Assembly: GCA_019828595.1 (NCBI GenBank)
Contig: JAHQRK010000025.1
Coordinates: 682,001-746,000, forward strand
Direction: 5' to 3'
Origin: Aphanomyces cochlioides
Lineage: Eukaryota > Oomycota > Saprolegniomycetes > Saprolegniales > Verrucalvaceae
DNA length: 64,000 bases
Below, piece after piece: positions 27,234 through 36,864 of this stretch; position 1 is the stretch's first letter, and each line of letters starts with the position of its first letter. The translations under genes were made by a program, and so were the position numbers. Below the pieces are notes generated by a model, which was not told the origin of the DNA, did not search any database, and was given only the letters and a program-made list of their open reading frames with translations.

Positions 27234-28328
27234 AATTCAGGACGAAAATCAACAAGAAATCGTGCTGACATCGAAGCTGCAATACGCGACGTCTCACACG
27301 AAGATCGCCAAACCATGCGCTCCCTGGCTCGAAGCACAGGAATCCCAATGACGACACTCCAGCGATTCAAGCAGTCAGAAAAATGGTTCAGCATTAAGTC
27401 AAATTGGCTTAAACCTTGCTTAACTGAAGACAACATGAAGATTCGTCTCGAGTTTGCCATGTCGTTTCTCCTTCCTGGTCCTTGTGGAACCCACGTCTTC
27501 TCGGGTATGTACAACATGGTCCATGTGGACGAAAAATGGTTCTTTCTAACAAAGAACAAGAACACGTACTATGTGTTCGACGATGAGATGATGGCCAAAA
27601 GGACGGCTCGATCGAAGAATCACATCACGAAGGTAATGTTCCTTGTCGCCGTGGCACGGCCCCCAACCAAGAAGATGTTTGATGGGAAGCTCGGGGTGTG
27701 GCCATTCGTGATGGAAGAAAAGGCGCAACATTCAAGCAAGAACCGACCCAAAGGAACACTTGAAACAAAGCCAATGAATATCAATGGCGACGTTTACCAA
27801 GAAAAAATGTTGACGAAAGTAATCCCGGCAATTTTGCAGAAGATGCCAAAAGGGCAGCTACAGCGAGGAATCTGCATTCAACAGGACAACGCCAGTCCCC
27901 ACAAGAATTTTACGACAGACTTGGCGTCAACACTCTTAAACACGGAAGGCTTCTCCATTCAAGTGAAAAACCAACCACCAAATAGTCCAGATTTCAACGT
28001 CTTAGATTTAGGTTTTTTTAACGCTATTCAAAGTTTGCAGCATCAAAAATCAACTCGAACTATCGATGAGATGATTGATGCTGTTGCGTCTGCGTTTGCC
28101 GAGCTTTCAGTGGACACACTGTCGAAGACGTTCTTGACACTTCAGAAGGTCATGGAGCAATCGATATCAATGGGCGGAAGCAACTCCTACAAGCTTCCCC
28201 ACATGAAGAAAGACAAAGTTATCGATGACTTTTCGTCTTCAATCTGGTTTGCAATGAGGATTGCTACAACAATGCTTTGGCTGCCATGGCTTCAAGAATC
28301 GACCAAGAAAGACGGCTTGAGGATCTAA
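27234..28328 (+). CDS. Mariner-like transposase, main exon
   Basis: Open from the acceptor at 27233 to 28328; the first internal ATG is 27315. The DDD catalytic triad is visible: VDEKWFF, QDNASPH and, 39 residues after the second Asp, NVLDLGFF. That makes it DD39D, as in plant and oomycete mariner-like elements rather than the animal DD34D. NQPPNSPDFNVLDLGFFNA is nearly the plant consensus. The main exon is intact; whether the N-terminal DNA-binding exon still splices to it is doubtful. Confidence 0.78.
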   Translation, partial: NSGRKSTRNRADIEAAIRDVSHEDRQTMRSLARSTGIPMTTLQRFKQSEKWFSIKSNWLKPCLTEDNMKIRLEFAMSFLLPGPCGTHVFSGMYNMVHVDEKWFFLTKNKNTYYVFDDEMMAKRTARSKNHITKVMFLVAVARPPTKKMFDGKLGVWPFVMEEKAQHSSKNRPKGTLETKPMNINGDVYQEKMLTKVIPAILQKMPKGQLQRGICIQQDNASPHKNFTTDLASTLLNTEGFSIQVKNQPPNSPDFNVLDLGFFNAIQSLQHQKSTRTIDEMIDAVASAFAELSVDTLSKTFLTLQKVMEQSISMGGSNSYKLPHMKKDKVIDDFSSSIWFAMRIATTMLWLPWLQESTKKDGLRI

Positions 28329-28543
28329 TTGAAGACAGCGTTTCCCTATAACAGTACATATAATGAATTGGAGTTCTCTGTCACAATAATTTTTATTTCA
28401 TTATAAAATATAAGAGGGTGCATATAAAAAACAAGTCAATCGTTAAAGCATCTCGACATACAAAATTCAGTATTTTGGTTTCGAAAAATCTCCATGCCGC
28501 AATCTTTTAGGGACGGAGTAGTATACAGTAACGAGTATACAAT

Positions 28544-28737
28544 GTTATCCACCCTAAAATTAAAGCAATAAGTCGTCAATATCCACCCTTAAACTAATGC
28601 AATAAGTCGTCAATACATCACGCGAGTAATTCGATCATACAACATATACTTTACTCTGTTATCCTCCCTTAAACTAATGCAATAAGTCGTCAATACATCA
28701 CGCGAGTAATTCGATCATACAACATGTACTTTACTCT
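28544..28737 (+). repeat. 80-bp tandem repeat array, left part
   Basis: Two full units (28578-28657 and 28658-28737) and a truncated one before them. The core is cttaaactaatgcaataagt followed by cacgcgagtaattcgatcat. The array continues at 33688 on the other side of the Ty3/gypsy element. Confidence 0.85.
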
Positions 28738-28742
28738 GTTAT

Positions 28743-31700
28743 TGTGCGACTGATGCGATGGCTCTGTCTGCCTTACACGACGCAGACTCGTATTATGTGG
28801 ACGAAGAAACTCGTCGAAACACAATTTTCAACTTCCTCCAATCACGGAGATTCTCCGATGTGAGTTCCACCCGACGCTCCAAGCGCCACCAAGGCGCAAT
28901 AGGCCGGGTCGATGCCGAAGACCTTATCCTCAATTACTGCAACCTGCAGGATCTGCCCCAGACGGGCGAAGAAATCGTGAAGCTCCCCGAAATGGATTAT
29001 TGCGCTTTTGAGAGCGCGCTCCGATCGCATGAGATCGTGAGCATCGCCGTCATTTATGCGATGGACGAGTTACAGCTGGCGACATCATCGACACTCGACC
29101 CCGCAGTCGCGGACGCGCATGGCACGTCGACTTACGACCAACATTGGGATGCCCTCCGTGCGTCCCCCTTTTTCGATCTCCTGCGGGAATTTGCTGATGT
29201 ATTTCCCGAGGAAGTTCCCCCATCCCTGCCCCGAGATAAGGGCGTCAGACATGAGATTGACCTGACACCAGGAACGAAGTGGTGTGTCACGCGCCAATGG
29301 CCCTTGCCTAAAGAACAAGTCGAGCACATTGACGCCTTCTTCGAAAAGCGTCGACAAGCTGGCCACGTCAGGCCCAGTACCTCACCACATTCCAGTCCGA
29401 CATTCTGTGTGAAGAAAGCCACAGGCGGCTGGCGTATCGTCCACGCCTACAACAAGTTGAACGCTGCGACTGTCCCCGCACAAACGCCGATTCCCCGCAA
29501 AGACGTCATTATCGACAGCATGGCCGGTTCGACCATCTTTTCCACGATTGACCTGAGAGATGGATTTTACCAAATCCTCATGCGAATCTGCGATATTCCC
29601 ACGACTGCTGTCTCGACGCCCAGTGGAATGCTTTGGGAGTGGCTTGTGATGCCACAAGGGTTGTCAAATGCACCCGCGACTTTCAATCGCCTGGTCACGG
29701 GCAAGCTCCGCCCGTTGCGCGACTTTGCACCATCATATTTTGACGACATTTATATCCACAGTCGGGCCTCGGCAACGGCCTCCGACGTGGTTGTCCACCG
29801 GGACCACTTGCGTGCGGTTCTTACTGTCCTTCGCGACAATGGCCTCTTTGCAAACCTCCAGAAATGCTTATTTGGGGTTACCGAAATCCCAGTCCTCGGA
29901 GACTTCGTTGGCATCAATGGCTGTCGAGCCGACCCTTCTAAGGTCGAGGCCATTGTCTCCTGACCTCCCCCAACCACAGTAACCGAACTCCGTAGTTGGT
30001 TGGGCCTGGCCACGTATCTCCACAAGTTCTCAAAGAATTTTGCGTCAATCGCGCGACCACTTTCCCACCTCCTTTCAAAGGACGTCCCCTGGGTCTGGTC
30101 GCCTGATTGCCAGGCTGCATTTGACGGCATCAAGTGAAGCCTTGTGGAGGCTCCCATTCTGGCATTACCTGACTTTGGCCGACCTTTTTCGGTCGTGTGT
30201 GACGCCTCCGTTCGGGGTATCGGTTGCTGTCTGATGCAAGTGGATCATCTGGGCGCTAATCGCCCGATTTCGTATCAATCGCGTCAGCTGCGACCAGCCG
30301 AGCGCAATTACCCGGTCCATGACCTCGAGCTTCTTGCAGTTAAATATGCCCTGGTCAAGTTTCGCGACTATCTGCTCAGCTCCAAGCCCTTTGTGGTGTA
30401 CACCGACCACGCGTCCCTCCGCTATGCGATCCAGTCGCCGCACATCTATGAGCGCATGGCCCGGTGGCTAGCCTTCTTTGCTGAATTCAACATGACCGTC
30501 GAGTACAAACCCGGCCGCGAGAATGTCCTCGCCGACGCCTTATCCCGTCGACACCCAGATGTCTCTTCTGACCTCCACACCATCACATTGGCACATTCCG
30601 ATCTGTTTGATCGCATCCGTCAAGCCTATCGCCACGATCCTCCCTCGATGGATATCCTCCGGGCCCTCGAAGGGACGGCCACCAAAACGGCCCATATTCC
30701 CCAGTTAGACCGCTACTCCCTTCGCGACGGATTACTCCTTTACACCCCAGCCCCCGCTTCAGGGCCGCGCGTCGCCGTGCCGTGTGATGCGGCCCTCCGT
30801 ACCCTCATCATGTCCGAGTTCCATGACACCCCCAGTGGTGGCCATCTCGGCCGCGAGAAAACCTATCTCGCCGTAGTTCGCAACTTCTGGTGGCCCCGCA
30901 TGTACAAGGGCGTCGCCCGATATGTGGCATCGTGCCCTACCTGCCAGCAGGTCAAGTCATCGCCGAGTGTGCAGGCTCCCCTCCACAGCCTTCCGATCCC
31001 TGACGAACTCTGGTCGTCCGTCAGCATTGACTATATCTTCGGTCTCCCGCGTGACAAGCGCGGTAATACTGGCATCTGGACTTGCGTCGACCGCGCGTCC
31101 AAGTTTTTGGTTGCCATCCCGGTCAAGGATACAATTATTGCCGCCCAGTCGGCTCAAGTATTTTTCGACACCATCTAATGTCGCTTTGGCCTCCCCAAAT
31201 CGATTATCTCGGACCGTGATCCTCGTTTCACGTCCACATTTTGGACAGCCCTCTTTTCCTTGGTGGGCTCCAAATTGAATATGTCCACCTCTGACCATCC
31301 CGAGTCTGATGGTCAGACGGAACGCGCGAACCGCGTCATTGAAGACATCTTGCGTAGCTTCACGCAGTCTCGAAAGAAGACCTGGAGCTCACTGCTTCCA
31401 CACGTTGAGTTCGCTTACAACACGTCAGTGACTGCCTCCACCGGCTTCACTCCCTTCTACGTCAACTTCCTCCGGCACCCGCGCGGGCCCTCCTCGATGG
31501 ACAGCGCTTGCTTAAGTGGGGGAGGATTCCACTGGGCTGCTTCGAGCCATTCCCCTGACTGGGTGCCGACAGGCACAGAGGACGTGCCTCCGGCGAGGAC
31601 GATTTCCTCTGTCGAGAACTTTATTCGCACACGGGAGTCAGTCATCTCCCAAGTGCAAGACAACTTAGCACTCGCACAAGCTCGACAAGCTCGCGAGTCC

Positions 31701-32630
31701 AACAAACATGGACGAAAGAACACCAATGTATTTACCCTTCAAGATCAAGTCCTATTACATAGGTCGGCGGTACCGCAAGCTGCCCTTGGCAACGCTAAAC
31801 TTCGCCGCCAATGGTATGGTCCATTTCCTATCACAAAGGTTGTGAGCGCAGTGTCCTACCGCTTGCGACTCCCAGACGAATGGCAGTGCCATGACGTCTT
31901 TTACGTCGGCAAACTGAAGCCGTACATACCTCGCACTACGCCTGACTTGAGCCCGAACGACTCGACGGCAGAGACTCGCCACCACTTGAATGATCTGGCT
32001 GCGCAATCGGCTCTTGTCCCTCGGGCGCTTGAGCAGCCGCCGCCGGCAGTGCGGCAACAAGAAGTGCACGAATCGCGTGCACACCCTCCTCCAAGACTGA
32101 GAGTCGCTGGTTCACGGCGTGGTCAACACGCGCCGCGTTCGTCGGCTCGCCTTGCGGCTCGGGCACTTGCTCGGCGTGAAGATCCAGCTGTTGCGGTTGT
32201 TGAGACGGCGCTGCCGCGGGCTCGGGATCGGCCGCGTCGCGTTGCGGCATCTCGCGGACTTGAGATCGGTGACGCCGCGAAGAAGACCGAGAATTTGAAT
32301 TTTGCCGTCTTGGAGGCGAACCGGAACAGAAACGACACGCTTGAGAATGCCGTCCACGAGAGAGAGAACGCGAACGAGAGCGTCGGCCTGACGAGCGGCC
32401 ACGCTGATGATGCGACAACTGGTGTCGATCGCGCAAGGGAGAGACCGATTGAGAATGACGCGCCTGAGAGCGGCGTCCAGAAGAATGGACTGGCGAGGCC
32501 GAACACCGATGAGCACTACCCTGCGACGGAAAATCCGCAGGCTGCTCGTAGCCGTGGGATCGATCCCAACCACCGCCGGCTGCGACAAAGTCCTACAAGA
32601 GAAGTGAACGAAGAATCGAAACGGGATTAG
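28743..32630 (+). pseudogene. pol: Ty3/gypsy pol (reverse transcriptase, RNase H, integrase)
   Basis: One reading frame throughout, broken by TGA at 29961, TGA at 30135 and TAA at 31176. Reverse transcriptase: STIDLRDGFYQI and the catalytic YFDDIYIHS. RNase H: VVCDASVRGIG and YTDHASLRY. Integrase: the HHCC finger (GGHLGREKTYLA, CPTCQQ), then Asp in VSIDYIFGLP, Asp in IISDRDPRF and Glu in DGQTERANR. After the GKLKPY segment at about 31925 the plus-strand frame loses retroviral character, because the antisense gene lies there; no chromodomain is visible. The three stops make it non-functional. Confidence 0.85.
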
Positions 32631-33418
32631 CTCACCCCGTTGGCGCGCTGGGCGCGCCGTCGCACAAGATCGGCGACAACGGAATAATGGATGCGTGGAC
32701 CACGAAGGCGCCAATTTGCAAAAGCCACGATGTCCTGGAGCGTGTTGTAGAAGTTTCCATGGATATGAGCTCGCTGGCGGCCTTCACGATAGGCAAGTTT
32801 CAAGACCCAAACACCAGCATACTCGACGGCGGTCTCGTCGATCATGGGGTTCACTGGAGCGCAAGTAGGGTGCGACTGACTTGGTTGAGTCGACGTCGGA
32901 CCACGTCGGCCTTGGCCTGCCTCCTCATCACGGCGCCGCAATGCTTCGCGGTAGTCCTGCCACTGCACTTGGGACATCACCATCGAGCGGAAAGTGAAGA
33001 GCAAGTCCAAGGCAACCATGACCAGATCGGGGAATGGCAGCGTGTCGCTGATACCGCGCTTCAGTTGGTTCGCTAGACGAGCGACTTTCGCGAAGTCGGG
33101 ACGCCGCGTAGGGTCCGGCAAGATCGGCGGTACAGGGAAGAACTCCGCCGCGGAAAACTCGTCTTGGTCCCGCCAAGAATTGAAGACCTCGTCGTCATGT
33201 TGGGCAAGGCGCGTCATACCAAGACGGAATGGCGGTGGTCTTGGAGTTTGAGCGTATTCGCGCGCGAATCGATCATTTGAGTGGTGCATGCCAACAATCG
33301 AAGATGCAAAATGATCAATGCTGCGGTTGGACAAACTGCCGGGACTACTGTCCCTTCCCAAGACGACGGGACGAGAAGAACCTCCAACGAGTTGCTCTTG
33401 TTGGGAGGAAGTGCGCAT
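31936..33418 (-). CDS. Spliced antisense gene inside a Ty3/gypsy element
   Basis: Exon 1 runs from the ATG at 33418 to 32636 (261 codons), exon 2 from 32592 to the stop at 31936 (218 codons plus stop). The intron 32593-32635 is 43 nt, starts GTGAGC, contains CTAAT, ends CTTGTAG and is phase 0, so both frames join exactly. The first part ([38 protein letters not shown]) is globular and unknown to me. Exon 2 has an Arg/Ser domain ([16 protein letters not shown]) like splicing factors or nucleic-acid-binding Gag proteins, then a Gln/Ala-rich part and a helix ([17 protein letters not shown]). It may be a retrotransposon accessory or Gag-like protein, or a captured host gene. Confidence 0.6.
32593..32635 (-). 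other. Predicted 43-nt intron of the antisense gene
   Basis: GTGAGC donor, CTAAT branch-like sequence and a pyrimidine-rich stretch before CTTGTAG. Unspliced, exon 1 would read only GVS and stop. Confidence 0.65.
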
Positions 33419-33485
33419 TTCAAACGGGGATTGAAATGATTGGCAAATCTCTCAAACCGTGGGTTTGATTGCAGGTGGGGGAAGG

Positions 33486-33687
33486 TGTAAGGGGACGTGA
33501 CATCCTTACTACAAGAACCCTCAATACAAGGACAAGATCTGGGATCTTGTCGTTTCGCCACGACAGCGATGTAAGATCGCGTGGCAGTTTCGAAACCACT
33601 TAGATGTTAAGCGATAACTCTAATGTCACTGTTAAATTTGCGAAGTATCGGGCTTGTCTCTACTTCCTCTGCACAAGCCCCGTTACA
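33486..33687 (+). repeat. 3' LTR of the Ty3/gypsy element
   Basis: Begins TGTAAGGGGACG and ends CCCCGTTACA, with near-palindromic termini. A polypurine tract (gtgggggaagg) lies directly upstream, which fixes orientation and boundary. No matching 5' LTR exists in the window. Confidence 0.75.
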
Positions 33688-33781
33688 GTTATCCTCCCTT
33701 AAACTAATGCAATAAGTCGTCAATTCATCACGCGAGTAATTCGATCATACAACATATACTTTACTCTGTTATCCTCCCTTA
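33688..33781 (+). repeat. 80-bp tandem repeat array, right part
   Basis: One full unit (33688-33767) and 14 bases of the next. It is the continuation of the array at 28544-28737. Confidence 0.85.
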
Positions 33782-33782
33782 A

Positions 33783-34044
33783 GCTGCTGACACAGTCAAA
33801 CTAGAATATATAGGTCGCACACTCGTCCTGGACGACACAGACGAGATAGATGCAGGAGCCTTCGTTGTCTGAATATGAAAAGTACATCTCATTATTTAAA
33901 TACACGACGCACTGTGGCTCCTGATAGAGCTGCTCACACAGTCAAACTAGAATATATAGGTCGCACACTCGTCCTGGACGACACAGACGAGATAGATGCA
34001 GGAGCCTTCGTTGTCTGAATATGAAAAGTACATCTCATTATTTA
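33783..34044 (+). repeat. 116-bp direct repeat, two copies
   Basis: Copies at 33783-33898 and 33929-34044, nearly identical (gctgctgacacag against gctgctcacacag at the start), separated by 30 bases that are partly similar to the sequence behind the second copy. The period is 146 bp. Nature unknown. Confidence 0.8.
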
Positions 34045-34219
34045 CTTCACACAACGCATCCTTGAAGTGACTGTGATATAGAAAAATAAGTTGTATTATA
34101 TTTCGTAGGTAATTTGAAGGACGTGTATGAATATTTGGATATAATAGAAAACTTTTTCGCACAGTTTATCGATTAATGCAAGATTTCGCAAGGAGGTTAC
34201 TTCGGACTAAAATACGTAA

Positions 34220-34755
34220 GAGCGCGTTCGGTGGTCAACTAAATATTGTGATATTTCATATCATGAAATTTCTATATTTGATTCAAGCAAAATATCATTA
34301 TTTCACAGATATCGTTTTATATCAAGGGCGTTCGGTTTGCATTCATATTTCATGTTTTCATCTGTGTCCGGTTCATACGCTCGCTAACCGGTTACGATTG
34401 TGTGGTTTCAACAGCATCACTTCAGTACTGGAACATCATGCAAAAGACTGGCAGTGGTAGAGCAAAATGTGCTTGTCTTTTTGCTTCTCGGTGGACCTCT
34501 CACGCAGATCCACCCTTCCTTGAGACTCGAGTGCCGTTCAGGCCCGACCACAAAGCACCTTCAACGATATTCCAATATAAATATACAGGGTCAGAGGTGT
34601 ATATGTTTTTCACGATATTATTATGATATTTTTCTGAAAGTTCATGATATAACGATGACAACCGAACGCTGTATACGAAACCCAATATCATGATATCGAT
34701 TTTTTTCATGATATTTTAAAAATATCATATTATTTTGTGGCCACCGAACGCGCTC
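34220..34755. mobile_element. Harbinger-like MITE, 536 bp
   Basis: Inverted repeats GAGCGCGTTCGGTGG (34220-34234) and its exact complement (34741-34755), flanked by TAA at 34217-34219 and 34756-34758. TAA duplications and GC-rich ends of this type are characteristic of PIF/Harbinger. The interior has several atatcatgatat-like palindromes and no transposase. Confidence 0.78.
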
Positions 34756-34758
34756 TAA

Positions 34759-35376
34759 ATTTATTTAAATTTGACAAAAATGGTATAGAAAATGATCAAA
34801 TACCCAATTGTACGGTAAAAACACACATTACACTTCCCTCGGATCCTAACGCAATGTGGAACATTGCAAGCACGACAAGTTGTCTAAATTGTGACCAGGG
34901 TGAACAATGTATCTATTTTTCCAAATCTATTTGAAATCGATAGCCAATCAGAATCGAGTATTTGCCTTCTTCACAAAAAAACACGCAAAACACACATTCA
35001 AAACTTTACTTTATTGAATGTACTTTCATATTACACTTGAACTCACTATACCTGAATAGTATTTGAGAATATTTCAATTTTTAGTCAAAAATACAAATTT
35101 CAGTGAAAAAGACAATACGGAAGAAACAAAAGTACTTCGAAGTCTATATTTACATATACACCTGCAACATGCAGAGTTAACAACTTTTATTTTGAGTTTT
35201 GAGCTAGTTTACTCGAATTCTTCTCTCGAAGAGTCATTCCAATTTCCGTGTCTGCGATCGTTATCTACACATCTTTGACGTGAGGTGAAGCAGCGTTGAT
35301 TAAAGTCTTCGCCAATACAAAATGAATAATAAGCGCTCAAACTCATTGAGATCAAGGATTCGGTCCTTGTTTCAAG
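34759..35376. other. Intergenic host DNA
   Basis: Nothing recognised; AT-rich, no convincing open frame. Confidence 0.4.
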
Positions 35377-36537
35377 CTAGTAAAAAAGGCTAATCTCCTT
35401 TTTGCTGGCCACATTTTGCATTATCTTGCATTCCTCTTGCGAATAACGGTAAGGAAGATCTGATGGGGAAAAAACTATAGGCACTTGTTTCACAGACGGT
35501 GGGACTCCATGGAGTAGAGCTAGGATCATGTCAATCGATAGCTCTTTGTCCGGATCGTAAACGTACAGTCTTCGAAGTTTTGTGGCATTTTGAAGTGACT
35601 CAACCACTTTTACAACGTCAGCCACTGTAATACCGTCGATGGTCACAGTTAACTGCTCAAGTTTCAATCGTTGTACCAGTGGACCAAAGAGAGGCCATAG
35701 GTCACTAAATCTGACAGAGAAAAATCCATCCAAGCTCAAGACTTTCATGTCGGAATCGAAAACAGGCTCGAAGGAATGGATGAACTCAATCAGCATGTCG
35801 AAATTTTCAAAGCCGCAACATCGGGGATCACAAACTAGCAATCGTAAGTCCTTTTCAGCGCGACAATATTTCCCAAAGGAGTACCACCCACAGGCATACA
35901 CGTCAACGATTTCAAGCTTCGTCACTGACATTTTTGCCAGCGCCGAAGAAACCACAGCATGTCGCTGAGAGTAGAGCTCCCAATCGAAGTGTCGCATTGT
36001 AATCGACTCAATCGGTTGGGATTCGATCCATTGGATAAGTTTTTCGGCCATCAGTGAAGTGATAGTACAGCGTTCATGAAAACAATTGTCTTGAGTTTTG
36101 AGGTCCAAAATGCGTAGAGTGGAGCTGAATGCAGCGTAGTCAAAGATAGTTGCGGCCATCCCGCGAGTACAATCTTGGCACGAAATGACCACGAGGTGTG
36201 GAAAGTAGACCAGACAGCTGGGCATGGTGAAGATCTTGTCACTAGCCACGACACGAACGTCTTTCCATTTTGCCATAGACTTCTTGTCTAGTTTCGCATA
36301 GTTTCGGCCTTTCATATGAACTGATGCATTTGGATGGATATATTGACACACCACTTTCGCTTTCGTCGTGACATCCACAGTAACTTTGGAATAGAATTTG
36401 GCAATCTTCTTGAGATGATCTCGAGAAGATTCATTCCATTCGGTCAAGTCTAATGTGGGCCACAAATCGCATTCTTTCCAATTCAACAAATGCAATCGCC
36501 ACAAGCTTTCTAACGGTCCTAGGACATTCGTCGAACG
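35377..36537 (-). pseudogene. F-box/LRR-like gene, 3' part, split by LTR element
   Basis: Minus strand, continuous from the insertion point (STNVLGPLESLWRLHLLNW) to the C terminus (YSQEECKIMQNVASKKEISL). The 5' part is at 42502-42626. The frame crosses the insertion without other damage, so the gene was intact until the retrotransposon entered. It differs from 20591-21922 by lacking the acidic insert. The family's LRR-like units are all present. Confidence 0.8.
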
Positions 36538-36808
36538 TGATGTGTTAGCATCGTTCGTTTCACTTTGATTTGCATGCCCAGTCGGTTGGGCGAACCGACT
36601 TGCCTATGTACATGTTCGGATTTTCAACGTATCTTCAACGGTCATCCGATCTTTCGAAAGATATGAGATCTTAGGATTCGTTGACTTTAAGGTTGTTAAT
36701 CAGTTTGCATTTCACGGCCTTGAGTTCAGGACAGCGATCTGCTGTGTAGTCTCAAGGGGGCTCATTTTGAGTGTCGGTGCTAGCGCGGCGCCATACGAAG
36801 ACACATCA
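36538..36808 (+). repeat. 5' LTR
   Basis: 271 bp, TG...CA. Differs from the 3' LTR at gagatc/gagaac, ttgcat/ttgtat and one missing C near the end. Confidence 0.93.
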
Positions 36809-36864
36809 ATAAATTTATTAGTTAAGTCAAAAGCGAAGTTCACCCGACTTGACAAACTCAAGAT

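Larger units (their letters stand above)
26628..28521 (+). mobile_element. Mariner-like transposon (plant-type DD39D)
   Basis: Ends in ~27-bp inverted repeats, CTACTCTGTTCCTAAATGAT on the left and CTACTCCGTCCCTAAAAGAT on the reverse right, flanked by TA at 26626-26627 and 28522-28523. The repeats resemble those of Stowaway/plant mariner elements. It contains a transposase gene with a probable intron. An alternative boundary three bases further in is possible because TA occurs twice. Confidence 0.8.
28743..33687 (+). mobile_element. 5'-truncated Ty3/gypsy element with antisense gene
   Basis: Flanked by GTTAT at 28738-28742 and 33688-33692, at a junction of the 80-bp array. The right end is a 202-bp LTR preceded by a purine tract. 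The left end starts in the middle of the pol coding sequence, so 5' LTR, gag and protease are missing. The pol frame has three nonsense codons. A spliced antisense gene occupies the space between integrase and LTR. Confidence 0.8.

Noticed and set aside
28544..28737. Tandem repeats as a CRISPR array
   Set aside because: The 80-bp units are directly adjacent without variable spacers, and the genome is eukaryotic.
31990..32630. C-terminal extension of the plus-strand Ty3/gypsy polyprotein
   Set aside because: Composition is Arg/Ala/Glu-biased without chromodomain or other motif, and it is the exact antisense of the spliced RS-domain gene.
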